A DNA stretch of 42,248 nt from Pseudomonas sp. (GCF_028293835.1 NZ_JAQGNX010000163.1:1-42248); one strand, 5' to 3'. Shown: positions 33,781 to 41,568, numbered from the stretch's first letter. The notes: a model not told the origin generated them from the letters alone. Made by a program: numbers and translations.

Positions 33781-33860
33781 CTGTAGGAGCCAACTTGTTG
33801 GCGAGAGCCCTTATACGGCTTGTCTGACACATTGCCTCGCCAACAGGTTGTCTCTTACAG
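33781..33860. repeat. REP family A, copy 5
   Basis: Arms CTGTAGGAGCCAACTTGTTG and CAACAGGTTGTCTCTTACAG, slightly degenerate on the right. It sits between the metQ terminator and the TauD-like promoter. Confidence 0.88.
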
Positions 33861-33875
33861 AGTTCCCGGCAGGCA

Positions 33876-33912
33876 AAAACAAAAACGCCGACGCTATGAA
33901 AGCCGTCGGCGT
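33876..33912 (-). terminator. Rho-independent terminator of the orphan metQ
   Basis: Stem ACGCCGACG / CGTCGGCGT (9 bp, with two more pairs beyond a bulge). On the minus strand it is followed by TTTTTGTTTTTG. It begins 27 bases after the metQ stop. Confidence 0.88.
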
Positions 33913-33938
33913 AAAAATCAGTGACGCTTGAATTTGTA

Positions 33939-34721
33939 TCAGAACGCTGGCAATACCGCGCCGTCATATTTCTTGGCGATGAACGCTTTGACTTCAGGGC
34001 TGGTCAACGCTTTAGCCAATTTCTGAATGGCTGCGCTGTTCTGGTTGTCAGGGCGAGCGACAAGGAAATTCACGTAAGGCGAATCAGCGCCTTCGAGAAT
34101 CAAAGCATCTTTTTTCGGGCTGAGCTTGGCTTCCAGAGCGTAGTTAGTATTGATCAAGTCCAGATCAACCTGGTCCAGAGCGCGTGGCAGCAATGCCGAT
34201 TCCAGCTCGCGAAATTTCAGATGCTTAGGGTTGGAGGCAATGTCTTTCGGTGTTGACAGCGCGTTGGTTGGATCCTTCAGAGTGATCAGCCCACCCTTCT
34301 GCAACAGCAGCAGAGCACGGCCTGCGTTGCTGCCTTCGTTAGGGATAGCAACGGTGGCGCCGTCTGGCAGGTCAGCCAGGCTTTTGTATTTTTTCGAGTA
34401 GCCGCCAAAGGGTTCAACGTGAACACCAATGACGGTCACCAGGTTGGCTTTTTTACCGGTGTTGAAGCCGTCCAGGTACGGTTTGGTTTGGAAATAGTTA
34501 GCGTCCAGACGCTTTTCGAAAACCTGTACGTTTGGCTGTACGTAGTCGCTGAAGACTTTGATTTCCAGGTCCACGCCTTCTTTCGCCAGCTCAGGCTTGA
34601 TCAGTTCAAGGATCTCGGCATGGGGAACCGCCGTAGCGCCGACAACCAGTTTTTCGCCGGCGTGAGCCAGGCCAATCGAAAGTGCAGCCGCCAGAGCGGT
34701 CAATAACAACGTCTTTTTCAT
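33939..34721 (-). CDS. metQ: Orphan MetQ-type substrate-binding protein
   Basis: A 260-residue NlpA/MetQ-family protein with signal peptide MKKTLLLTALAAALSIGLAHA and no lipobox. Signatures are VVGATAVPHAEILELIKPEL, LDANYFQTKPYLD, GGYSKKYKSLADLPDGATVAIPNEGSNAGRAL (34310-34404) and INTNYALEA. It is monocistronic with its own terminator and no metN or metI beside it, so it must use MetNI encoded elsewhere, possibly that at 18545-20300. The upstream gap holds GTTATTCCA on the plus strand (34835-34843) within TTATT-N7-AATAA, perhaps a CysB- or MetR-type site. Confidence 0.92.
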   Translation of the reverse strand: MKKTLLLTALAAALSIGLAHAGEKLVVGATAVPHAEILELIKPELAKEGVDLEIKVFSDYVQPNVQVFEKRLDANYFQTKPYLDGFNTGKKANLVTVIGVHVEPFGGYSKKYKSLADLPDGATVAIPNEGSNAGRALLLLQKGGLITLKDPTNALSTPKDIASNPKHLKFRELESALLPRALDQVDLDLINTNYALEAKLSPKKDALILEGADSPYVNFLVARPDNQNSAAIQKLAKALTSPEVKAFIAKKYDGAVLPAF

Positions 34722-34925
34722 GCAAAGTCCTTAGCAAAAATCGCGGTCATCACAGGTGACGGCGTAGAAGTAATTTGCCGCCTATCTTGCAGCTTCTGCG
34801 GATCGGCGGCGTGGAGCGGACATTACCGATATTTGTTATTCCATGACAATAATTTTTACAGCGTTAGTTATGCTTTTTAGTGCTTAAGCCGGCAATGCGC
34901 CATTATCCGGACCGATTAAAGGCGT

Positions 34926-35876
34926 CTAGCCCGGCGTTTGCGCGAGACGCTGGGTTAGTTGCACGACAAGTCGTTGCAATTCAGCAAGTTGCCCTGGCTC
35001 GGCGCGGCTAAGCAATTGCTCGGTCTGACGGGCTATCTGCGCGAGGGGGTCGACAACGTCAGGCAGGTTGAGGTGTTCGGGAAGAATTTCATCGCCGCTG
35101 CTTACCAGCAATGCAAAGTGAATGACATTTTCCAGCTCCCGGGTATTGCCTGGCCAGCTGTGCCGCTCAAGCACGCGCTGGGCGGCCTCGCTGATCAACG
35201 GCACCGGCAGACTTAATCGCTGGCTGTAGATGCCTAAGAAGTATTCGGCCAACGACAAAATATCCCCCACCCTTTCGCGTAGTGCAGGCAACTCCAGGCT
35301 GCCTTCGCTCAGGTAATGGAAAAGCCGTTCGTTGAATTTTCCCGCCGCCACTGCCTGCGTCAAATCAATGCTGGTGGCCGCCACCAGACGCACGTCTACC
35401 GGGCTCGGTTGCTGCGCACCAACGCGGGTCACTTCATGATTTTCCAGCGCAGCCAAGAGTTTGGTCTGAATGGGCAACGGCAAATCACCAATTTCGTCCA
35501 GGTATAAGGTGCCGCCATTGGCCGAGCCAAACCACCCGGCCCGGCTGCCAGCCAAACCGGTATGGGCGCTGGCGGTGTAACCGAACAATTCGGCATCGGC
35601 ATAGGTCGGGCTGATCCCGCCGCAGTTAACCGATACAAATAGTCCAGCCCGGTCACTGGCGCGATGAATATGCCGGGCCAGCAATTCTTTGCCGCTGCCG
35701 GTCTCGCCGCGAATCAACACCGGCAAGGCCCGGGGCGCCAGGTGCTCCAGTTCCTCGCGCAGTTGGCGCGAGCGCGGGTCGACAAATACCAGCGCTTTAG
35801 CGCGAATACTGAGCGGGCTTTTTTCTGCATCGGGGAATGTCAGCAACGGCTGGCCAAAGGTTTCGTGAGGGCTCAT
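34926..35876 (-). CDS. Sigma-54-interacting AAA+ protein lacking a DNA-binding domain
   Basis: The 316-residue protein has a sigma-54 activator AAA+ core: Walker A GETGSGKE (57-64), Walker B LYLDEIGD (124-131) and LRERVGDIL at about 199. The best comparison is SfnR-type regulators of sulfone use, which also lack a receiver domain. Three features are odd. The GAFTGA loop that touches sigma-54 reads SAHTGL (103-108). The FHRLNV-type segment reads FHYLSEG. The protein ends at LTQRLAQTPG without the Fis-type helix-turn-helix. No such domain was found in other frames downstream. It may be a non-classical activator, a partner of another regulator, or an inactive relic. The open frame and codon use look intact. 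Confidence 0.85.
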   Translation of the reverse strand: MSPHETFGQPLLTFPDAEKSPLSIRAKALVFVDPRSRQLREELEHLAPRALPVLIRGETGSGKELLARHIHRASDRAGLFVSVNCGGISPTYADAELFGYTASAHTGLAGSRAGWFGSANGGTLYLDEIGDLPLPIQTKLLAALENHEVTRVGAQQPSPVDVRLVAATSIDLTQAVAAGKFNERLFHYLSEGSLELPALRERVGDILSLAEYFLGIYSQRLSLPVPLISEAAQRVLERHSWPGNTRELENVIHFALLVSSGDEILPEHLNLPDVVDPLAQIARQTEQLLSRAEPGQLAELQRLVVQLTQRLAQTPG

Positions 35877-35961
35877 GGCATACTCCCGCCTGAGCCCTTG
35901 CGACGGCTCAAGCGTTAAAAAATAGACAGCAGGACCAAATGGCCCGACAAGAAAGTTTGGC

Positions 35962-36543
35962 TCAAGCGCGGCGAAGCGTGTGCTGTTCGATGCGGCTTTG
36001 CAGACGATACAAATAGGCGAACCCTTGTTCCCAACGCTGATGTCCGGACTTCACATTGATGTGCCCGGCACCGCTCACAATCCCCACTTCTGCGCCCCAA
36101 CCCAATGCCAGCTCCAGCGCGCGCTGAGTGCCCACCGCCGAATCGTTGTCCGAACTGACCACTTGCGTAGGAAACGGCAGCAAATGCGTAGGAATTGGTG
36201 CGAAGTTACGTAAGGCCGGTGGGCAATTTGGCCGCTCAACGTCAGCAGGCGCCACCAACAACGCACCCAGCACTTGGTGCAGCGATTGCCTGGGAGCCAG
36301 CTCGGCCCAATGCGCAACGGTAATACAGCCCAAGCTGTGAGCAATGAGAATCACCGGCGTGCTGTCAGCGGCAATTGCACGCTGCAATTCACCTACCCAG
36401 TCTTCACGGCGCGGCTTGAGCCAATCGGCCTGTTCCACACGTGAGCTATTGGGCAAGCTGTTCTGCCAATGCGTCTGCCAATGGTCATCTGAAGACCCTT
36501 GCCAGCCCGGCACTATCAGAAAGCGGATCGACTCGTTGCGCAT
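35962..36543 (-). CDS. Small alpha/beta hydrolase, RBBP9/YdeN type
   Basis: The 193-residue cytoplasmic serine hydrolase shows the nucleophile elbow AHSLG, the acidic residue in SSDNDSAVG and the histidine in GAGHIN, which completes the triad. VPGWQGSSDDHWQTHW at the N-terminus is the family signature. Substrates in bacteria are unknown. The ATG at 36543 is preceded by GGAGA at good spacing; a GTG at 36561 would place that site inside the gene. It is transcribed in the same direction as the sigma-54-interacting gene, with 85 bases between, so co-transcription is possible. Confidence 0.87.
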   Translation of the reverse strand: MRNESIRFLIVPGWQGSSDDHWQTHWQNSLPNSSRVEQADWLKPRREDWVGELQRAIAADSTPVILIAHSLGCITVAHWAELAPRQSLHQVLGALLVAPADVERPNCPPALRNFAPIPTHLLPFPTQVVSSDNDSAVGTQRALELALGWGAEVGIVSGAGHINVKSGHQRWEQGFAYLYRLQSRIEQHTLRRA

Positions 36544-36653
36544 GGGGTGCGTCTCCTGCACGTTTGCGTTCAGGGCAAAGTATAGGGACGTCGCATATAT
36601 TCGTTAAGGAATAAGAAGCTATTTGTTAAGGTCTGAAAGGAATATATAAACTT

Positions 36654-36803
36654 ATGGGACGTGGAAATTTAGAGTTTCAGATAAGCCGACGGGACCAAGA
36701 GCGTAGCGCCGAACTTGAGGATATTCGCGTTGCGCTGACGGAGGGTGAATCTAGCGGGGAGCCTCGCCCACTCGACACCGAGGAATTCAAGCAGGAATGT
36801 TGA
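36654..36803 (+). pseudogene. Remnant of a ParD-type antitoxin
   Basis: A 49-codon frame whose second half (LEDIRVALTEGESSGEPRPLD, 36714-36776) matches the C-terminal toxin-binding part of ParD antitoxins (ELR-x-AL-x-EGE-SG-x3-FD-x-E-x-F). The N-terminal ribbon-helix-helix DNA-binding part is missing and replaced by an unrelated start, MGRGNLEFQ. A ParE-like remnant follows after six bases, the normal order. Confidence 0.55.
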
Positions 36804-36809
36804 ACAGGC

Positions 36810-36941
36810 ATGGCTGAGTACCGTTTTACACCTTCCGCTTACGATCTTGAAGCTATCCGGACTTATACAATGAGAACAAACAAAAAAGAGGGCCGCCCCC
36901 TGCCTAAGGGGCGACCCACAAAACTTTCAAAACAATCCTAG
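36810..36941 (+). pseudogene. Truncated ParE-type toxin
   Basis: The frame begins MAEYRFTPSAYDLEAIRTYT, like ParE/RelE-family toxins (M-x-x-YR-x-S-x-x-A-x2-DLE-x-I-x-x-YT). After about 20 residues the match stops, and the frame continues through the exbD terminator hairpin to a TAG. The catalytic or gyrase-binding remainder (about 75 residues) is absent. Together with the ParD remnant this is a dead toxin-antitoxin pair abutting the tonB operon. Confidence 0.55.
36882..36917 (-). terminator. Rho-independent terminator of tonB-exbB-exbD
   Basis: Stem GGGCCGCCCC / GGGGCGACCC. The one C-A mismatch on the plus strand becomes a G-U pair in minus-strand RNA, and that RNA then has six U. It lies 46 bases beyond the exbD stop. 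Confidence 0.85.
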
Positions 36942-36962
36942 CCAATCTCTGTTACAGAAAAA

Positions 36963-37364
36963 CTACTTGGCGGTTATCACTGATAATTTGGTAATCCCGG
37001 CCTTTTCAATGGAGGCCATGGCCCGCGCCACTTCGCCATAATTCACGCCATCGTCGGCTTGCAGTTGCACACGCACGTCGGGGTCTTTGGCTTTGGCGCT
37101 TTCCAGGCTGCTTTTCAGCAGATCTGGCTGGATTTCATCCTTGTTGATGAACAGCTTGCCCTTCCCGTCGATGCTCACCACAAGCGGGTCTTTCTTTTCT
37201 GCAGGCGCTACCGCTTCGGTCTTCGGCAGGTTGATGGGGATCGAGTTGGTTAGCAACGGCGCAGTGACGATGAACACCACCAGCAGGACTAACATCACGT
37301 CCACCAGCGGCGTGACGTTGATTTCGCTCAGCACCTCATCGGAATCTTGGGTAGAGAAGGCCAT
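36963..37364 (-). CDS. exbD: Biopolymer transport protein ExbD
   Basis: ExbD forms the proton-driven motor with ExbB that energises TonB. The 133-residue protein has a short cytoplasmic start, one membrane helix (about 21-42) containing the essential aspartate D22 in INVTPLVDVMLVLLVVF, and a periplasmic domain ending KAGITKLSVIT. It starts one base after the exbB stop (TGATATG), so it is translationally coupled. Confidence 0.95.
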   Translation of the reverse strand: MAFSTQDSDEVLSEINVTPLVDVMLVLLVVFIVTAPLLTNSIPINLPKTEAVAPAEKKDPLVVSIDGKGKLFINKDEIQPDLLKSSLESAKAKDPDVRVQLQADDGVNYGEVARAMASIEKAGITKLSVITAK

Positions 37365-37365
37365 A

Positions 37366-38091
37366 TCAGGACGCCTCCTTCACTTTGTTCGCAGGAACAC
37401 CCGGCGACGCTTTGTTAAGCGTTGGGTGGATCAGCACGCGGAACGAACTCTTCTGCGCCAGGCTGTAGAAGTCGTGGGCGAAGTCGTCGAGGTCGGCGGC
37501 GGTCAGTTTCAGGCGACGCAGAAAGTAGTTGTAAACCAGCACTGCGGGCACCGCGACGGCGATCCCGACACCGGTTGCGACCAGTGCCGCACCGATGGGA
37601 CCGGCCACGGTTTCAAGGCTTGCAGAGCCCGCTGCACTGATGCCTTTAAGGGCGGACATGATTCCCCAGACGGTGCCGAACAGACCAATGAATGGCGACG
37701 TGCTGCCGATACTCGCGAGGACTGCCAGGCCGGTTTCCAGGGAGCGGCGCTCGCGCACGATTTGCTGGCGCAGGGCGCGCTCAAGGCGGTCCTGATGATT
37801 GATGGACTGACTCAGATCAGCAGCGTGCGGCGCCTCCCCCACCTGAATCGCGGCGTAACCGGCTTGCGCGACTCGCGCTGCGGCACCGGGTTCGCTAGCG
37901 GCCAACCCAGCCGCTGCGTCCAGGCTCGATGCTGCCCAAAACTGCTTATGAAACTTTCGATCCTGGGCCTTGAGCCGGGTGAACTGTGAGCCCTTGAGCA
38001 ATGCCAACCCCCACGTGGCTACGGAGAAAAGTACCAGCAGCCAGATGACCGCGTGTTCGATGGAATCAAAGGGAGATGTCAGTAAGTTCAT
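37366..38091 (-). CDS. exbB: MotA/TolQ/ExbB proton channel protein ExbB
   Basis: Inner-membrane motor subunit of 241 residues with three helices: about 13-33, 118-145 and 160-185. The conserved ASIGSTSPFIGLFGTVWGIM and ALVATGVGIAVAVPAVLVYNYF segments are typical of the ExbB/TolQ family. The order tonB-exbB-exbD with tonB first makes it the TonB rather than the Tol system; tolA, tolB and pal are absent. It starts 48 bases after tonB. Confidence 0.95.
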   Translation of the reverse strand: MNLLTSPFDSIEHAVIWLLVLFSVATWGLALLKGSQFTRLKAQDRKFHKQFWAASSLDAAAGLAASEPGAAARVAQAGYAAIQVGEAPHAADLSQSINHQDRLERALRQQIVRERRSLETGLAVLASIGSTSPFIGLFGTVWGIMSALKGISAAGSASLETVAGPIGAALVATGVGIAVAVPAVLVYNYFLRRLKLTAADLDDFAHDFYSLAQKSSFRVLIHPTLNKASPGVPANKVKEAS

Positions 38092-38139
38092 GGCGTAGGC
38101 TCTCTTGCTTAGGCATTAAGGTCTGCTAGCGGTCGGTGA

Positions 38140-38940
38140 TTATTTAATGTTGAAATCGATAGGGACGCTGACCCAGCCGTCTTGTGCGACATCGCCCTGC
38201 TTGGCCGGGACGAAGCTCCAACGTTTGACGGCGTCGGTTGCTGACTGGTCGAGCTGCTCATGGCCGCTGGACTTCTGAATCTGGATCTCACCTGGCTTAC
38301 CACTGGCCAATACGTGAACCCGCAACAACACTGTGCCTTGCCAACCACGACGCATTGCCAGCGATGGGTATTCCGGCGCCGGGTTGTGCAGGTAACCGGC
38401 ACCTGCCGATGGCGGCGTTAATGGTTTGGGCGCGGGCGGCGCTGGAGGTGCAGGCGCAGCAACCGGTTGTGCAGGCGCAGGCGGCTGTTCAACCGGTTTC
38501 GCAACGGGTTTAAGCACTGGTTTGACAATCGGTTTGGGCTTGGGCGGTTTAGGAGGGGGCGGTGGCTTGACGGCCAATTCGTCCTCTACTGGAGGCGGCG
38601 GTTCGACCACCGGCTGGGGCGTGGGCGGCGGAGGCGTTTCCACCACCGGCGGAGTCGGCGGCGAAAACTCGATGGTCATCGGCGGGACCTCCGGCGGCAC
38701 AACGGGCAACGGCGCAGGCGGGTTCTGGTTGAGCCCGTAAATCACTGCGCCGTGCAGCACCAGCGCTAACACGCCCAGAAGGATCGCTTCGCGACGGCTC
38801 AAGATACCCTTGGGCGTGCTTTGCAAGCGCGACTGCCCCAACGGCACGCGAAATTCCCGGCCGAGGTCAATCAATTCGCCGCTAGGCGCTTGATGCCACA
38901 GCGCCTCTAGGGCATTGGCTGCGGTCTGGACGTTGGCCAT
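38140..38940 (-). CDS. tonB: TonB energy-transducing protein
   Basis: TonB spans the periplasm and passes energy from ExbBD to outer-membrane siderophore and vitamin receptors. The 266-residue protein has a cytoplasmic N-terminal extension (1-51), as known for Pseudomonas TonB and absent in E. coli. One membrane helix (52-70) contains the functional histidine H63. A long Pro/Lys-rich rod (about 74-175) has repeated PPP and KPV units. The C-terminal domain has YPSLAMRRGWQGTVLLRVHVL and AVKRWSFVPA. AGGAG lies seven bases before the ATG. No convincing Fur box was seen upstream. Confidence 0.94.
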   Translation of the reverse strand: MANVQTAANALEALWHQAPSGELIDLGREFRVPLGQSRLQSTPKGILSRREAILLGVLALVLHGAVIYGLNQNPPAPLPVVPPEVPPMTIEFSPPTPPVVETPPPPTPQPVVEPPPPVEDELAVKPPPPPKPPKPKPIVKPVLKPVAKPVEQPPAPAQPVAAPAPPAPPAPKPLTPPSAGAGYLHNPAPEYPSLAMRRGWQGTVLLRVHVLASGKPGEIQIQKSSGHEQLDQSATDAVKRWSFVPAKQGDVAQDGWVSVPIDFNIK

Positions 38941-39125
38941 TGATAAGCTCCTGGTAGTAAACGAATCCAGAAGAAGCGGACCTCGGCATCAAAGCACGCA
39001 ATTGTCTGGATAACAGGAGATAGCAAGAGCTGTACCAACCCATAAACCGTTATGAAATGGGCCTTTCAGGCGGTCTTGGCTGCTGGAGAATCAGCGTTGA
39101 ATGGACTTTTTGTTGAACCACTGTT

Positions 39126-39177
39126 GCTGCGCAGGCAGCTGGTTGTCCCCTTCGGGGACGCGCTGTCGCGCAGCAGA
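39126..39177. repeat. Cluster of three small hairpins with a repeat-B core
   Basis: Consecutive hairpins are GCTGC-gcag-GCAGC (39126-39139), GTCCCC-ttc-GGGGAC (39145-39159) and GCTG-tcgcg-CAGC (39162-39174). Read on the minus strand, the last part gives TGCTGCGCGACAGCGCG, the core of repeat family B (26667-26728). The remainder of 38941-39125 holds nothing recognised. Confidence 0.55.
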
Positions 39178-39186
39178 TACGGTCAA

Positions 39187-39316
39187 TGTAAGAGCGCGCT
39201 TGCCCGCGATCGGCTGCGAAGCGGTCGTAAAATCGCAAAATCAATCTTCCAGCGAATACCGAGTTCAGCATCTCGGGACCGCTTCGCGTTCCATCGCGGG
39301 CAAGCGCGCTCCTACA
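39187..39316. repeat. Long REP-type inverted repeat (family C)
   Basis: Outer arms TGTAAGAGCGCGCTTGCCCG and CGGGCAAGCGCGCTCCTACA pair over about 24 bases. Inner arms GCGAAGCGGTC and GACCGCTTCGC also pair. About 45 bases form the tip. It lies in the 424-base gap between tonB and the desaturase gene, downstream of the desaturase. Confidence 0.88.
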
Positions 39317-39364
39317 ATTTATATTTCGTAATCCATTAAGTTATGCGTTGTTTGAGGGAATCAA

Positions 39365-40432
39365 TCAGCGGGCCTGATACACGACACTGACCCCTTCGCT
39401 GGTGCGAACAAACCGATTCGCCCGGCTAAACGTACCGAAATCATTGAAGCGCACACCCATTTCAGCCATGACTTTGTGCGCGACCGGAGCGGTCATCTGG
39501 CGGAGGTAGAACGGTTCCTTGACTACGAAATGGTGAATGCCGTGGGTGCTACCAAAATTGAAACAGAACGCCTGCAACGGCCACATCCATTTCTGATTTA
39601 GCACTTGGCATTGCTGCATCACGTTGCCTAGCTCCACGTCGCCGTAGTAATGCATGTTGGAACTGACGAAGTGCAAGCAAAAAGTCCGCAGCACGTTGGG
39701 ACCCACCAGCACTACCACCGCAATATCAATCACGTGCATCGTCGCCAGGGTGTTGGCTGACCAGTCGATGGGGGCGCCCAGGAGGCTGGCAATTCCATTG
39801 GCCCCATGGAAGCCAAGAAACACGTACCACGAACCCCAATTGAGCAACGCCAATGGCGCGTAGACTCGCAGCGTACGTTTGAGGATCGACATTTTATGTG
39901 ACCACGTTTTTGCTCGCAGCATGCGGATCAGCGCCGACATCACGTTATCGCCGACCATTAACAGCCGGGCAAAACCCCAGGGCTCGCCATTGGTGATGGC
40001 GCGCTCTTCCATGTCGGTTTCGGTGCCGGAAACCTTGTGATGATTGAGGTGCAGGTGCCGCCGAATCCAGGGATTAATGGTACTGGGGCGCGCCATCCAT
40101 ACCAGCGCCAGCATCAGGTTGTGCGGGATACGCTGCTTGCGGAAATACATGCTGTGGATCAGGTCATGCTCCAACTCGTGTGTCAGCGAGGCGAAAAAGG
40201 CATTCAGCAGCAGGCACACCCACCAGGCCATGTACCCACCCATGTACAACGCCGCACTGGCCAGCATGCCGCCCAACGCGACGGTTAAAATACCGACGCC
40301 GATGGCGTTCTGATGCTTAAGGATCGGGTAGCGTCGACGCAGTTCGTCACCCCGTGCCATCACTGTGGCGCGAATATGGGCTGATCGCTGTTGTGCATTC
40401 AGCCTGTCGGGACTTGCAGAAGTGCCGTGCAT
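39365..40432 (-). CDS. Membrane fatty-acid desaturase family protein
   Basis: The 355-residue integral membrane di-iron enzyme has the three histidine boxes of the family: HELEHDLIH (85-93), HLNHH (128-132) and HGIHH (297-301). About four to six hydrophobic stretches surround them (44-80, 105-115, 190-250). It probably introduces a double bond or a hydroxyl into a lipid or fatty acyl chain; the electron donor is unknown. It is divergent from an AraC-type regulator gene with 128 bases between, which suggests that regulator controls it. A long inverted repeat lies downstream in place of a typical terminator. Confidence 0.87.
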   Translation of the reverse strand: MHGTSASPDRLNAQQRSAHIRATVMARGDELRRRYPILKHQNAIGVGILTVALGGMLASAALYMGGYMAWWVCLLLNAFFASLTHELEHDLIHSMYFRKQRIPHNLMLALVWMARPSTINPWIRRHLHLNHHKVSGTETDMEERAITNGEPWGFARLLMVGDNVMSALIRMLRAKTWSHKMSILKRTLRVYAPLALLNWGSWYVFLGFHGANGIASLLGAPIDWSANTLATMHVIDIAVVVLVGPNVLRTFCLHFVSSNMHYYGDVELGNVMQQCQVLNQKWMWPLQAFCFNFGSTHGIHHFVVKEPFYLRQMTAPVAHKVMAEMGVRFNDFGTFSRANRFVRTSEGVSVVYQAR

Positions 40433-40560
40433 GCTTCCATCCTCTGTTTATTGAGCTAGCGTTGATAACAAGGGGTTAACGATGGATGACACAGTGCACC
40501 CATGCGCGCGACTCCGCCTGACCGCATACGCCAACCTGTTAACCACACGCGCCAATCGCC

Positions 40561-41568
40561 ATGACTGAACCCACCACCCTCGCCAGTTGGACACGTGCCC
40601 TGCGCAAGCAACTCGACGCCTTAGGCCTGGACAGCATCGCCTTGTGTCAAACCGCTGGACTTGATCCGCTGTTGATGGACGACCCAAATGCCCGTTATCC
40701 GGTGACCGCGACCACCCGACTGTGGCAACTGGCGGTCCAAGCCAGCGGTGACCCGGCGATCGGTTTGCGAGTGTCGCGGTTTGTAAGCCCGACCACATTT
40801 CATGCGCTGGGCTACGCCCTGGTGGCCAGCGGCACACTGCAAGAGGTGTTCGAGCGCATCGTGCGTTATCACGAGGTGGTCAGCGATGTGCTGGCGATGG
40901 ACCTGCGCAAAACCCAGGAACGTTATGAGTTTCGTTTTAGTGCGGTCGAAGGCAATCCGGCGCCTGCGGCCGAGGCCATTGATGCCTTCGCCGCGATCTA
41001 TGTGCGCACCTGCCGTAACCGTCTGGGCCGTGATTACGCGCCGCTGGCGGTTTATCTACAACGGCCTACGCCGGCCGATCCGCAGCCGTGGCATGACGTG
41101 TTTCGGGCGCCGATTGTGTTTTGCGCTAAAGAGAACCTGCTGGCGTTTGCTTGCAGTGACTTCGACAGTCGGCTGGAAGACGGTAACCCGGAGCTTGCCG
41201 AGCACAACGAAACGGTGCTCAAGCGCACCCTGGAACAGCTCAAACCCATGACCTGGGAACGTCGTGTACGGGCGGCGATAGAGGCGCAATTACCGGACGG
41301 CGAACCGTCCGCCGAGTACATCGCGCAAAATCTGCACCTAAGCTTGCGCAGCCTGCAGCGGCATTTGGCCGACGAGGGTTTTCGTTATGACTTACTGCTG
41401 AACCAGTGCCGACAGAATCTTGCCATCCAGCACATGCGCGACCCGAAGACCTCACTGAGCGAGATCGCTTATCTATTGGGATTCGGCGACACCAGCAGCT
41501 TCAGCCGCGCGTTTAAACGCTGGACTGGACAGACGCCAAGCCAGTTCCGGGAGAGGTTGGGCAGGTAA
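40561..41568 (+). CDS. AraC-family transcriptional regulator
   Basis: The 335-residue DNA-binding protein has an N-terminal arabinose-binding-like domain of the OruR/ArgR group (about 20-205; VTATTRLWQLAVQASGDPAIGLRV). The C-terminal pair of helix-turn-helix motifs (about 245-335) reads EYIAQNLHLSLRSLQRHLADEG and then LSEIAYLLGFGDTSSFSRAF with GQTPSQFR. The divergent desaturase gene is its likely target. The effector could be a fatty acid, since other regulators of this group sense hydrophobic or amino-acid ligands; this is inference. The first ATG of the frame was used. Confidence 0.9.
   Translation: MTEPTTLASWTRALRKQLDALGLDSIALCQTAGLDPLLMDDPNARYPVTATTRLWQLAVQASGDPAIGLRVSRFVSPTTFHALGYALVASGTLQEVFERIVRYHEVVSDVLAMDLRKTQERYEFRFSAVEGNPAPAAEAIDAFAAIYVRTCRNRLGRDYAPLAVYLQRPTPADPQPWHDVFRAPIVFCAKENLLAFACSDFDSRLEDGNPELAEHNETVLKRTLEQLKPMTWERRVRAAIEAQLPDGEPSAEYIAQNLHLSLRSLQRHLADEGFRYDLLLNQCRQNLAIQHMRDPKTSLSEIAYLLGFGDTSSFSRAFKRWTGQTPSQFRERLGR

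Noticed and set aside
38941..39060. Search for a Fur box upstream of tonB
   Set aside because: No GATAAT-type hexamer triplet was found; the nearest string (TGGATAACAGGAGATAGC) matches poorly.
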